From NCBI GenBank assembly GCA_011049795.1, contig DRHD01000298.1, positions 1 to 40,528 on the forward strand: DNA of 40,528 nt, given 5' to 3'. The notes under the pieces were generated by a model. The model did not search any database, had not been told where the DNA came from, and saw only the letters and a program-made list of their open reading frames with translations. Below, piece after piece: positions 16,668 through 25,301 of this stretch; position 1 is the stretch's first letter, and each line of letters opens with the position of its first letter. A program made the translations under genes and the position numbers. This stretch comes from Porticoccus sp. (lineage in GTDB: Bacteria > Pseudomonadota > Gammaproteobacteria > Pseudomonadales > Porticoccaceae).

Positions 16668-16735
16668 TTGCTGCCCTTTTGCTTGCTACCTTTTTGCTTG
16701 CTGCACTTTTACTTAATACACTTTTACTTAATACA
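16631..16735. repeat. Seven-unit 15-bp tandem repeat over a gene junction
   Basis: Seven consecutive 15-bp units tile this stretch exactly (starts 16631, 16646, 16661, 16676, 16691, 16706, 16721). The plus-strand consensus is about CTTTTRCTTGCTGCA; the last two units are identical. On the minus strand the array holds the stop codon of the GltD-like gene (16724-16726), a duplicate of that stop region, the korA ribosome binding site, its ATG and ten codons. Confidence 0.95.
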
Positions 16736-18529
16736 CAGCGGCGCTGCCTTGGTCACCTGATAAAAGAATTGCTGCATATCCCAAGCCGCAGTGGGACAGC
16801 GTTCGGCACAGAGACCACAGTGAAGACAGACATTTTCATCTTTCACCATCACCCGACCGGTCTCCAAATTACCGGATACATAGATATCCTGGCCGGCAAT
16901 CACAGCTTTGACTCTGAGACTCTGACGCAGCTCAGATTCATCGTTGTTCTCAATAAAGTTGATACAGTCCATAGGACAAATATCTACACAGGCATCACAC
17001 TCAATACACTTGTCATCAGTGAATACCGTCTGCACATCGCAGTTGAGGCAGCGCTCTGCCTCATCAAAGGCCGCCTGGGCATCAAACCCCAGCTCAACTT
17101 CCATGGTACGGTTTTGGAGTGCGCTGGTGAGCTCCACCAAGGGCACTATCTTCCGCACATCCGTGGTGACATCATTGTCATAACTCCACTCGTGGATACC
17201 CATCTTCGTACTGAGTAAATTGGTTCCGGGTGGTGGCCGCTGATTAACTTGCTTTCCATCACAGAAAAGGTCGATGGAAACGGCTGCCTGGTGACCATGA
17301 GCCACCGCAGTAATAATATTTTCAGGTCCAAAAGCAGAATCGCCGCCAAAGAACACTTTGGCACAGGATGACTGGAAGGTTTGCGCATTCAGTACCGGCA
17401 TTCCCCAATTATCGAATTCAATACCAATATTCTTCTCAATCCAAGGAAAGGCATTTTCCTGACCGATGGCAACCAATACTTCATCACAAGGGAACAAAAC
17501 AGGCTCTTCTCCAGTGGGCACTAGAGAACGCTTTCCATTTTCATCAAAAACTGCGTTCACTTTCTCAAAACGCATACCCACTAACTTGCCATCTTCAATC
17601 ACAAACTCCAAGGGCACATGGTTGTCGACAAACGGGATACCTTCGTGAATGGCATCTTCTTTTTCCCAGGTAGAAGCCTTCATTGAATCAAAGGGACTAC
17701 GCACAATCACTTTAACGTCTTCACCACCCACTCGTCTGGCGGTACGACAACAATCCATAGCGGTATTACCACCGCCCAACACAATAACGCGTTTGCCAAT
17801 TTTTTCGATGTGTTCGAAGGCCACATTAGACAGCCAATCGATACCAATATGGATAGAGGCATCGCCTTCTTGACGACCGGGTAAACCTGGAAGGTCACGC
17901 CCACGGGGGGCACCTGACCCCACAAAGATGGCATCGTAATCCTGATCTAACAGGCCTTTAAGGCTATCTACATAATGATTAAAATGTGTCGTTAACCCCA
18001 TGTCCAGGATATAACCAACTTCTTCATCCAGAACAGTTGCAGGTAATCGGAATGAAGGTATCTGGCTACGCATAAAGCCACCAGCTATCGGTTGCTCATC
18101 ATAGACCTCCAGCTCATACCCCAACGGCGCTAAATCCCGAGCCACTGTTAACGATGCAGGTCCTGCACCTACAAGAGCAATCTTACGACCATTCTTTTTC
18201 TGAGGGATATCGGGTAACAGGGACGTTATATCGTCCTTAAAATCTGCGGCTACTCGCTTGAGACGACAAATCGCTACAGGTTCTGCCTCGACCCTACCCC
18301 GGCGGCATGCCGGCTCACAGGGCCTATCACAGGTACGACCAAGTACACCGGGAAACACATTGGATTCCCAATTGATCATATAAGCATCGGTATAACGCTG
18401 CTGCGCAATCAGACGAATGTATTCTGGAACCGGAGTATGCGCAGGACAGGCGTACTGGCAATCCACCACTTGGTGAAAATACTCTGGATTTTTGATATCG
18501 GTAGGCTTCAAAAGAAATCCCCTTGTCAC
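16724..18529 (-). CDS. GltD-like NADPH/FAD oxidoreductase with C-terminal 2x[4Fe-4S] ferredoxin domain
   Basis: A 601-residue protein. The N-terminal cysteine-rich domain (CQYACPAHTPVPEY ... CDRPCEPACRRG) is typical of GltD and dihydropyrimidine dehydrogenase and binds Fe-S. Then come an FAD site (GAGPASLTVA, about 118), an NAD(P)H site (GGGNTAMDCCRTARR, about 250) and two ferredoxin-like cluster motifs (CIECDACVDICPMDC about 511; CLHCGLCAERCP about 571). It lies immediately upstream of korAB. It probably moves electrons between the oxoacid oxidoreductase and NADP(H). A true glutamate synthase role is unlikely because no gltB is adjacent. The gene end carries a duplicated 15-bp unit. Confidence 0.85.
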   Translation of the reverse strand: MTRGFLLKPTDIKNPEYFHQVVDCQYACPAHTPVPEYIRLIAQQRYTDAYMINWESNVFPGVLGRTCDRPCEPACRRGRVEAEPVAICRLKRVAADFKDDITSLLPDIPQKKNGRKIALVGAGPASLTVARDLAPLGYELEVYDEQPIAGGFMRSQIPSFRLPATVLDEEVGYILDMGLTTHFNHYVDSLKGLLDQDYDAIFVGSGAPRGRDLPGLPGRQEGDASIHIGIDWLSNVAFEHIEKIGKRVIVLGGGNTAMDCCRTARRVGGEDVKVIVRSPFDSMKASTWEKEDAIHEGIPFVDNHVPLEFVIEDGKLVGMRFEKVNAVFDENGKRSLVPTGEEPVLFPCDEVLVAIGQENAFPWIEKNIGIEFDNWGMPVLNAQTFQSSCAKVFFGGDSAFGPENIITAVAHGHQAAVSIDLFCDGKQVNQRPPPGTNLLSTKMGIHEWSYDNDVTTDVRKIVPLVELTSALQNRTMEVELGFDAQAAFDEAERCLNCDVQTVFTDDKCIECDACVDICPMDCINFIENNDESELRQSLRVKAVIAGQDIYVSGNLETGRVMVKDENVCLHCGLCAERCPTAAWDMQQFFYQVTKAAPLCIK

Positions 18530-18636
18530 ACCAAATCAACTGGGTCAACAATACTGGTAGTTTTATTAAGCTGCAACAATGACCAATGACATTTTTAAAA
18601 AAAATTAACAGCTTTACTCTCTGCCTTGAGTCAAGA

Positions 18637-20112
18637 TTACTGAATTGGTGAAAATAAGTGTGCAAATTTCACCAGCGACCGAAAAATCACACTACTCTTA
18701 GCAAGCTCCTCCCCTGTCAAGGGAAGGCAGTGGTTGAAGTCATCATTGAGCATTGACTCCACCTCGGCGGCAAATTGCTGCCCCCTAACCATAACGGTTA
18801 GCTCAAAATTCAAATGGAACGAACGATTATCAAAATTAGCGGTGCCCACATAGGCTCGATCGCTGTCTACCAACACCACTTTTTGGTGTAAAAACCCCTG
18901 CTGGTATTGAAACGCCTTGATACCAGTATTCCTGAGATCTAACAGCACAGCATAAGAAGAAAACTGCACCATACGGTTATCCGTTTTACCCGGCAGCATC
19001 AATCTGACATCCACGCCCCTTAGGGCTGCCAACTTCAGAGCCTTAAGGATGGACTCATCCGGCACAAAATAAGGTCCTACGATCCACAGTCGCTCAGTGG
19101 CGCTATTGATCGCATGAAGAAACATAAACTGACAGGTCTCAACCCTATCTGCCGGGCCGGTTGGCAATATCAGAATTCGCTGGTCACTGCTAACACCGTC
19201 TGGGTGCCAATCCAATTCTGGCACCTCACTGGTGACCCAGTACCAGTCTTCAAGAAAGGATAACTGGCAGCCCTGTACTGATGGACCCTCCATCCGTACG
19301 TGGGTATCCCGCCACGGGCTGAGCCGCCCATCACGATTGAGATACTCATCACCAATATTCGCTCCACCAACAAATGCTGTACAGCCATCAACCACGACAA
19401 TTTTTCGGTGGTTTCGAAAGTTAATCTGAAACCGGCGGCGCTTACCCCAACGCCAGGTTCTAAACGGCACAATATGGATACCCGCTTGCCGACACTTCTT
19501 CAAATAGCGGCGCGACAGACTGAAGCTACCAATAGCATCATAGAGGAAATAAACGCGTACACCTTGACGGGCTTTTTCAATCAATTTTTCCTGGAGCTCT
19601 CTTCCAAGCTGATCGTCACGCACAATATAAAACTGTAAAAGAATATAATGTGTCGCCTTATCTATCTCTTCAAAGATACTCGTAAAAGTTTGTTCGCCAT
19701 TCACCAACAACTCAATTTTATTCCCTTTGGTAAAGGGCATTAATGCGAGCTTTTCCAGTAAATTAGTCCCTTGAGAGTCACCTTCCTCCGGACTGAAAAG
19801 CGTGTTCATCTCAGCCATTAGTTTTTCAGCTATTTGCTGAATTTCGAGATCACCCTTTCGCCGGGCTTCTACATAGCCATAGAACTTTCGCTGACCAAAC
19901 AACAAGTAAACGGGTACCACTATCGGTGAAAGAAAAACCAAACCGAGCGCCCATGCAATCGCCCCTTGGGGAGTGCGTGATTTGAAAATGGACTCGATAG
20001 CCAGCAGCACGCCCAGTATTCCCATTAGAGCGAAGAGGGGTACCCAGAATTGGGCTAGTAGTTGTCCACCTTGGGACAAGGTATCGAGGATCAGTGATAG
20101 CCACTGATCCAT
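18637..20112 (-). CDS. cls: Cardiolipin synthase (ClsA type)
   Basis: This 491-residue protein has two N-terminal membrane helices (about 15-75), the PLDNF segment IFKSRTPQGAIAWALGL, and two phospholipase-D motifs: NHRKIVVVD...GGANIGDEY near residue 237 and HQKVVLVD...GTANFDNRS near 409. Both HxK(x)4D sites are intact. Length and order match bacterial ClsA, which joins two phosphatidylglycerols into cardiolipin at the inner membrane. It starts 3 bp after the K+ channel stop, so the two are probably co-transcribed. Confidence 0.95.
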   Translation of the reverse strand: MDQWLSLILDTLSQGGQLLAQFWVPLFALMGILGVLLAIESIFKSRTPQGAIAWALGLVFLSPIVVPVYLLFGQRKFYGYVEARRKGDLEIQQIAEKLMAEMNTLFSPEEGDSQGTNLLEKLALMPFTKGNKIELLVNGEQTFTSIFEEIDKATHYILLQFYIVRDDQLGRELQEKLIEKARQGVRVYFLYDAIGSFSLSRRYLKKCRQAGIHIVPFRTWRWGKRRRFQINFRNHRKIVVVDGCTAFVGGANIGDEYLNRDGRLSPWRDTHVRMEGPSVQGCQLSFLEDWYWVTSEVPELDWHPDGVSSDQRILILPTGPADRVETCQFMFLHAINSATERLWIVGPYFVPDESILKALKLAALRGVDVRLMLPGKTDNRMVQFSSYAVLLDLRNTGIKAFQYQQGFLHQKVVLVDSDRAYVGTANFDNRSFHLNFELTVMVRGQQFAAEVESMLNDDFNHCLPLTGEELAKSSVIFRSLVKFAHLFSPIQ

Positions 20113-20115
20113 GGC

Positions 20116-20964
20116 TTAGCGCTCCGATCCGATGGACTGTTTTTCTCTCATATCACCAAGACCGCCACCACACCATTTACAGTGCGTCGCATCCATATCA
20201 TGTCCAGCCTTGACACAATTGGGGCAGGGATACACCGATTTCTCTCGCTGCATTTCATTGGCCAGTTCTGCAGTAATAATACCCGTAGGAATAGCAATAA
20301 TAGAGTAACCCGTTAACATCGCCAGGGTTGATATCATCTGACCCAAAATAGTATGAGGCGTGATATCGCCATAGCCGACCGTTGTAATGGTCACAATGGT
20401 CCAGTAGATACTTTTTGGAATACTACTAAAGCCGTTACCAGGCCCTTCAACAACATACATCAGGCAACCGAATAAAGCGCTCAATACAAGGACTATGGTG
20501 AAAAAAACGAATATCTTACGCCGTGCTTGTACAATCGAACGCATCAACACATCCGCTTCAGACAGATAGCGAACCATCTTCAGGACACGAAAAACCCGCA
20601 GCACACGCAACAACCGGATAATAAGCAGGTACTGGGCACCGGCTAACAATAGTCCCAGATAAGACGGCACAATAGAAACTAGATCTACAATGCCATAAAA
20701 GCTGAACAGGTATTTCCTTCTATTTGGAGAACAAAAGATTCGTACCATATATTCCAGAGTGAACAACCCGGTAAATAACCATTCAACCAGAAAAAAAACA
20801 CTGAAAAATTTACTGCTCAGAGAATCGACCGTACCGAACATCACGGCAAAAACACTGATCAATATGGCATAGATTAGAAACATATCAAAACGCTGACCAG
20901 CGGGTGTATCTGTTCCAAAAATAATTCGGTATAGCTCTTGTCGTAATTGTTGCTTTGTCATCAT
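20116..20964 (-). CDS. Voltage-gated-type potassium channel with C-terminal zinc ribbon
   Basis: About 282 residues from the ATG at 20964; a TTG at 20976 and an ATG at 20961 are also in frame. It has six membrane segments, an S4-like voltage-sensor helix with regular arginines (RLLRVLRVFRVLKMVRYL), and a pore with the K+ selectivity filter TTVGYGD. The C-terminus has two CxxC pairs (CPNC ... CKWCGGG) suggesting a small cytosolic zinc ribbon in place of an RCK/TrkA domain. Kch/KvAP-like function is inferred; the ribbon's role is unknown. Confidence 0.88.
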   Translation of the reverse strand: MMTKQQLRQELYRIIFGTDTPAGQRFDMFLIYAILISVFAVMFGTVDSLSSKFFSVFFLVEWLFTGLFTLEYMVRIFCSPNRRKYLFSFYGIVDLVSIVPSYLGLLLAGAQYLLIIRLLRVLRVFRVLKMVRYLSEADVLMRSIVQARRKIFVFFTIVLVLSALFGCLMYVVEGPGNGFSSIPKSIYWTIVTITTVGYGDITPHTILGQMISTLAMLTGYSIIAIPTGIITAELANEMQREKSVYPCPNCVKAGHDMDATHCKWCGGGLGDMREKQSIGSER

Positions 20965-21208
20965 TTGATACTTCAACCCTGCTTGAACAAACTCATTATA
21001 GGCATATGTTCAACTCTCCACACCAACCAGTAACACGTGTGATTTTAAACGTTATTAAGTCTTCCAACTCACCAGGTTAAAAATAAGAGGACAGCGCAAA
21101 ATTACCTGAAAATTAATAAGGGCTATATACTTTGCGTATGCAGGAACAACGCCAGCTACTTAGATCACTATCTCTTACTGAAATCAGCTTCTAAATGTTG
21201 AAATAACT

Positions 21209-22204
21209 ATGTCTCTGCCCAAACAAATGCGTTGTATTGAAATTACTAAACACGGATCAACTGATAATCTGGTCGTTACGCATCGGCCATTGCCCGAACC
21301 TGGAAACAAAGAAGTACTGATCAAGGTGGCTGCCGCCGGAATCAATCGACCCGATATTTTTCAGCGCAAGGGGCTTTATCCACCACCTGCTGGTGCATCA
21401 GATATTTTAGGGTTAGAAGTGGCCGGAGAAATTATTGCTGTTGGGAGCAGGCAAACTCGATGGAACGTTGGTCAACAAATATGTGCTCTACTCACAGGCG
21501 GTGGTTATAGTGAGTACGCCATCGCACATCAGGATGTCTGCCTACCTATCCCAAAACCACTCAACCTGATTCAGGCCGCAGCACTTCCAGAGACCTTTTT
21601 TACGGTCTGGCACAATGTCTTCGAACGTGCCGCTATAAAGCCGGGTGAAACACTACTAGTTCATGGTGGAACCAGTGGTGTAGGTACCACTGCCATTCAA
21701 CTGGCACATGCGTTAGGCCATCGAGTTTTCACCACAGCAGGCACTGATGAAAAGTGCCGGCAGTGTCTGACCCTTGGTGCTGATGCGGCCATCAATTATC
21801 AGAATCAGGACTTTGTCACCACCATCAAAGAACTGACAGATGATCGTGGTGTCGATGTTATTCTGGATATGGTGGGAGGCGATTATGTACAAAAAAATAT
21901 TCGTGTAGCGGCATTTCAGGGCCGGATTATATCCATCGCCTTCCTCAGAGGCTCAAAAACGGAAGTAGACTTAATGCCAATGATGCTTAAGCAACTGGTA
22001 TTAACCGGTTCCACCCTCCGCGCCCGTCCCACAGAAGAAAAAGCCAACATCGCAGAGGCGTTACTGGATAAAGTCTGGCCACTATTGGAAAATGGGGTCA
22101 TTGCCCCGGTGATTAGCACGACATTCCCATTGGAGGAGGCTGCCCGTGCTCACCAACTGATGGAAAGCAACAAGCATATTGGCAAGATTGTATTAACCCT
22201 GTGA
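21209..22204 (+). CDS. NAD(P)H:quinone oxidoreductase, zinc-free MDR family (Qor/PIG3 type)
   Basis: This 331-residue protein matches quinone-reductase-like medium-chain dehydrogenases: GINRPDIFQRKGLYPPP near residue 46, LGLEVAGEI, and the NADPH fold motif HGGTSGVGTTAIQLA near 150. The zinc-binding residues of alcohol dehydrogenases are absent. PIG3-type enzymes reduce quinones with NADPH. It starts a rightward run with yciH, an S9 peptidase and greB. Its 3' end lies in a 14-bp triple tandem repeat that contains the stop codon. Confidence 0.87.
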   Translation: MSLPKQMRCIEITKHGSTDNLVVTHRPLPEPGNKEVLIKVAAAGINRPDIFQRKGLYPPPAGASDILGLEVAGEIIAVGSRQTRWNVGQQICALLTGGGYSEYAIAHQDVCLPIPKPLNLIQAAALPETFFTVWHNVFERAAIKPGETLLVHGGTSGVGTTAIQLAHALGHRVFTTAGTDEKCRQCLTLGADAAINYQNQDFVTTIKELTDDRGVDVILDMVGGDYVQKNIRVAAFQGRIISIAFLRGSKTEVDLMPMMLKQLVLTGSTLRARPTEEKANIAEALLDKVWPLLENGVIAPVISTTFPLEEAARAHQLMESNKHIGKIVLTL

Positions 22205-22234
22205 CGTTAACCCTATGACATTAACCTCTACACC
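22193..22234. repeat. 14-bp triple tandem repeat at the qor-like stop
   Basis: Units start at 22193, 22207 and 22221, around TTAACCCTRTGACR. Units one and two differ at two positions and the third is diverged. Unit one contains the stop codon TGA (22202-22204) and unit two repeats it. Confidence 0.85.
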
Positions 22235-22252
22235 AAGGAATTTCTTCCCTCA

Positions 22253-22576
22253 ATGAGTAAAGAAACCAGGCTGGTTTACTCAACAGAAACTGGCCGTATA
22301 AAACCATCTGAAGAGTCTCAGAAACCGCCCAGTGGTGATGGGATTATCCGTATTCGCAGGGAAACCAGTGGCCGAAAAGGTAAAGGGGTCTCAACTGTTA
22401 ATGGTCTCGACTTACCCGATAAGGACCTGAAACAACTTGCCAAAAGTCTGAAGCAACTCTGTGGCACCGGTGGCTCAATCAAAAATGGGGTGATTGAAAT
22501 TCAAGGCGATCACCGAGAGAAACTCCGCGCTGAATTAGAAAAGCAAGGTCATACCGTCAAGCTGGCAGGTGGCTAA
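22253..22576 (+). CDS. yciH: YciH/SUI1 family translation initiation factor
   Basis: This 107-residue protein has the SUI1/eIF1 fold signature: IRIRRETSGRKGKGVSTV in the N-terminal half, CGTGGSIKNGVIEIQGDH later, and a C-terminal LEKQGHTVKLAGG. YciH binds the 30S subunit and influences start-site fidelity in E. coli. It lies 3 bp before the S9 peptidase, which suggests co-transcription. Confidence 0.92.
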   Translation: MSKETRLVYSTETGRIKPSEESQKPPSGDGIIRIRRETSGRKGKGVSTVNGLDLPDKDLKQLAKSLKQLCGTGGSIKNGVIEIQGDHREKLRAELEKQGHTVKLAGG

Positions 22577-22579
22577 ATA

Positions 22580-24514
22580 ATGCCTATAACCGCTCCTTAC
22601 GGCAGCTGGACCTCTCCCATCGATCCAGAGCTACTCGCCACATCATCAGCCTCTTTTTCTTACCCTAGTAGTGAGGGAGGAAATCTCTACTGGCTGGAAT
22701 CCCGCCCTTGGGAAAATGGCCGTTCGGTCGTTGTACAACGAGATTCAGAGGGTGTCATACGGGATATTCTTCCGGCGCCACTAAATGCCCGCAGTAAAGT
22801 TCATGAATATGGTGGAACACCCTATATTGTGGTGAACGATATACTTTATTTTTGTCTTTATGATGACCAAAGGCTGTACCGCCTAGATCTTAATAAGAGT
22901 AATACACTGCCCACACCTATTACCCCGGAAGGGGGTTATCGGTTTGCCGATTTTTGCTATGACAAACATCAACACCGCCTGATCTGTGTGGCAGAGCTTC
23001 ACACCGATCGGCCCGAGCCTGAAAATCAAATTGTCGCGATCCCTCTAGACGGTTCGATGCAAGTGATCACCCTATGTCATGGTGATGATTTTTATGCCTA
23101 CCCACGGCTCGACAATACGGGGGGGAAGCTTTGCTGGATCAGCTGGAACCACCCGGATATGCCTTGGGACAACACCACACTCTGTCTGGCAAGTATTGAT
23201 AACAACGGTCAATTGAATACACCGGTGTCCATCGTCGGCAATGGCAACGAAGCTATTTTTCAACCACAGTGGTCTCCTGACAACCAACTGTATTTTGTCT
23301 CTGACCGCGACAATTGGTGGAACCTCTATCGCTGGCAACCGACATCAGGCATTGAACCCATACAACCAATGGCAGCGGAATTTGCTACTCCCCTGTGGGT
23401 ATTGGGGATGTCTACCTATGGTTTCTGTGATGATGGGACTCTGGTGAGCTGCCATACCTGTGATGGCACTTGGCAGTTGAGTACAAAAAAACCTACGGCA
23501 TTGAACTTTCAGCCGGTAGAAAACAACTACTGCAATATCTCGGACATCTATTGTACTGGGGACAAAGCCTGGCTGGTTGGCGCATCAACACTCAGTAGTG
23601 GAGAACTAGCTGAGCTAGACATCAAAAACCATAAACTCAGACCCGTCACACAGGGTAACCCTCTCAGCATTGACCCAAGCTATTTATCTCAGCCAAGCCC
23701 CATCAATTACCCTACCTCTGGCCAAGCTACCACCCATGCCTTCTTCTACCGACCTACTAACCCAGACTTTAAAGGTTGTGAAGGTAGCCTTCCTCCACTG
23801 ATTGTTATTTGTCATGGAGGCCCTACAGGTTCCACATCCACAGCGCTGAATTTAAAAATTCAGTATTGGACCAGTCGCGGCTTTGCCGTACTCGACGTTA
23901 ATTACCGCGGAAGTACCGGGTATGGGAGACATTACCGGGAACAATTACAGGGTCAATGGGGTATTGCCGATGTAACGGACGTTGTAGAGGGAGCAAACTA
24001 CCTAATAGAACGAAAAATGGTGAACCCAGAAAAGACCGCCATTCGTGGTAGCAGTGCAGGTGGCTATACCGTTCTGGCAGCATTATGTTTCCACCAACTC
24101 TTTAAAGCGGGCGCCTGCCTCTATGGCATTGGTGATCTAGAAACCCTCGCCAGAGATACCCACAAATTTGAATCACGATATTTGGATAAATTGATCGGCC
24201 CCTACCCCGATCAACGAGCAATCTATCAGGACCGGTCACCAATCCACCATATCGATCAATTCAACTGCCCTGTGATCTTTTTTCAGGGGTTAGATGACAA
24301 AGTCGTACCACCAGAGCAAGCTGTCGCCATGTCTCGTGCCCTGAAAGAAAAAAATCTACCCGTTGCCTACTTACCTTTTGAAGGTGAAGGGCACGGATTT
24401 CGTAAGGCGGGAACCATAAAACAATCACTGGAGGCCGAGCTCTTTTTCTATGGCAAAGTATTTGGCTTTAGCCCTGCCGATGAACTGCCCACAATCCCTA
24501 TCAGTAACCTCTAA
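22580..24514 (+). CDS. S9 family prolyl oligopeptidase / acylaminoacyl-peptidase
   Basis: A 644-residue cytosolic serine peptidase with no signal peptide. The N-terminal two thirds form a WD/beta-propeller (for example QPQWSPDNQLYFVSDRDNWW). The C-terminal alpha/beta hydrolase domain has HGGPTGSTS as the oxyanion segment, the nucleophile elbow RGSSAGGY near residue 491, Asp in QGLDDKVVPPEQ, and His in GEGHGF near 605. It cleaves short peptides, dipeptides or acylated residues. Specificity is not evident. Confidence 0.92.
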   Translation: MPITAPYGSWTSPIDPELLATSSASFSYPSSEGGNLYWLESRPWENGRSVVVQRDSEGVIRDILPAPLNARSKVHEYGGTPYIVVNDILYFCLYDDQRLYRLDLNKSNTLPTPITPEGGYRFADFCYDKHQHRLICVAELHTDRPEPENQIVAIPLDGSMQVITLCHGDDFYAYPRLDNTGGKLCWISWNHPDMPWDNTTLCLASIDNNGQLNTPVSIVGNGNEAIFQPQWSPDNQLYFVSDRDNWWNLYRWQPTSGIEPIQPMAAEFATPLWVLGMSTYGFCDDGTLVSCHTCDGTWQLSTKKPTALNFQPVENNYCNISDIYCTGDKAWLVGASTLSSGELAELDIKNHKLRPVTQGNPLSIDPSYLSQPSPINYPTSGQATTHAFFYRPTNPDFKGCEGSLPPLIVICHGGPTGSTSTALNLKIQYWTSRGFAVLDVNYRGSTGYGRHYREQLQGQWGIADVTDVVEGANYLIERKMVNPEKTAIRGSSAGGYTVLAALCFHQLFKAGACLYGIGDLETLARDTHKFESRYLDKLIGPYPDQRAIYQDRSPIHHIDQFNCPVIFFQGLDDKVVPPEQAVAMSRALKEKNLPVAYLPFEGEGHGFRKAGTIKQSLEAELFFYGKVFGFSPADELPTIPISNL

Positions 24515-24554
24515 ATGCTCTGGATGGCTGAACAGATAATGAGTGACAACCATC

Positions 24555-25049
24555 ATGGGTAGATACCGAGCTCCTGCGCCCAAAAGCGCACCCTACATCA
24601 CACCAGAGGGCGCCAAGGCTCTTGAGAAAGAATTAAAACATTTATGGAAAGTGGAAAGACCGGCAGTAACCGCAACCGTCCATGAAGCAGCAAAAAATGG
24701 TGACCGCTCAGAAAATGGTGATTATATTTATGGCAAAAAAAGGCTGCGAGAAATTGATCGTCGGGTGCGCTATCTCGGCAAGCGACTGGATGAGGTCACT
24801 ATCGTTAATCGTATCCCCGATGACACAAATAAAGTTTACTTTGGTGCCTGGGTAACGCTGGAGGATACCGATGGTAACGAGCAGTGTTACCGTATTGTGG
24901 GTGCCGATGAACTCGACCCGAAAGAAAATAGAATCAGTGTAGATTCACCCATGGCAAAAAGTGTTCTTGGCAAACGTGTTGATGATGAAATCCGGATAAA
25001 TAACAGTGTCTGGATTATTACAAATATCCACTACTCCGCCATAAACTAG
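24555..25049 (+). CDS. greB: Transcription elongation factor GreB
   Basis: The ATG at 24555 gives 164 residues starting MGRYRAPAPKSAPYITPEG, the usual start for GreB in marine relatives. A GTG at 24543 would add four residues. The N-terminal coiled coil carries the acidic tip (NGDRSENGDYIYGKKRLREIDRR) that reaches into the RNA polymerase secondary channel. The C-terminal FKBP-like domain has YRIVGADELD and ISVDSPMAKSVLG. It reactivates backtracked polymerase by stimulating transcript cleavage. Confidence 0.93.
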   Translation: MGRYRAPAPKSAPYITPEGAKALEKELKHLWKVERPAVTATVHEAAKNGDRSENGDYIYGKKRLREIDRRVRYLGKRLDEVTIVNRIPDDTNKVYFGAWVTLEDTDGNEQCYRIVGADELDPKENRISVDSPMAKSVLGKRVDDEIRINNSVWIITNIHYSAIN

Positions 25050-25301
25050 CACCCACATAGTTGGCCCATCCTTTATTTTTTATGCTGATATACCTAAATA
25101 TTTAGAACTATTTAATCCACCTAAATAAAGATACCACTGTCAAAGAAAAGTCACGTCACCAGTGCTGTATCCACCAATATCATTGTCCATTGGCAAATAC
25201 TCCCTACGAGCTACCTTCTCATGGCAACATTTATACAGGCCCTAGCAAGATGACTGTTTAAAATATAAATCGAGCGGTTAGACCATGTAACTGACCCAGC
25301 A

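Noticed and set aside
25094..25105. Perfect 12-bp palindrome CTAAATATTTAG after greB
   Set aside because: It is AT-only, with no T-run or partner site; it can occur by chance in AT-rich spacer.
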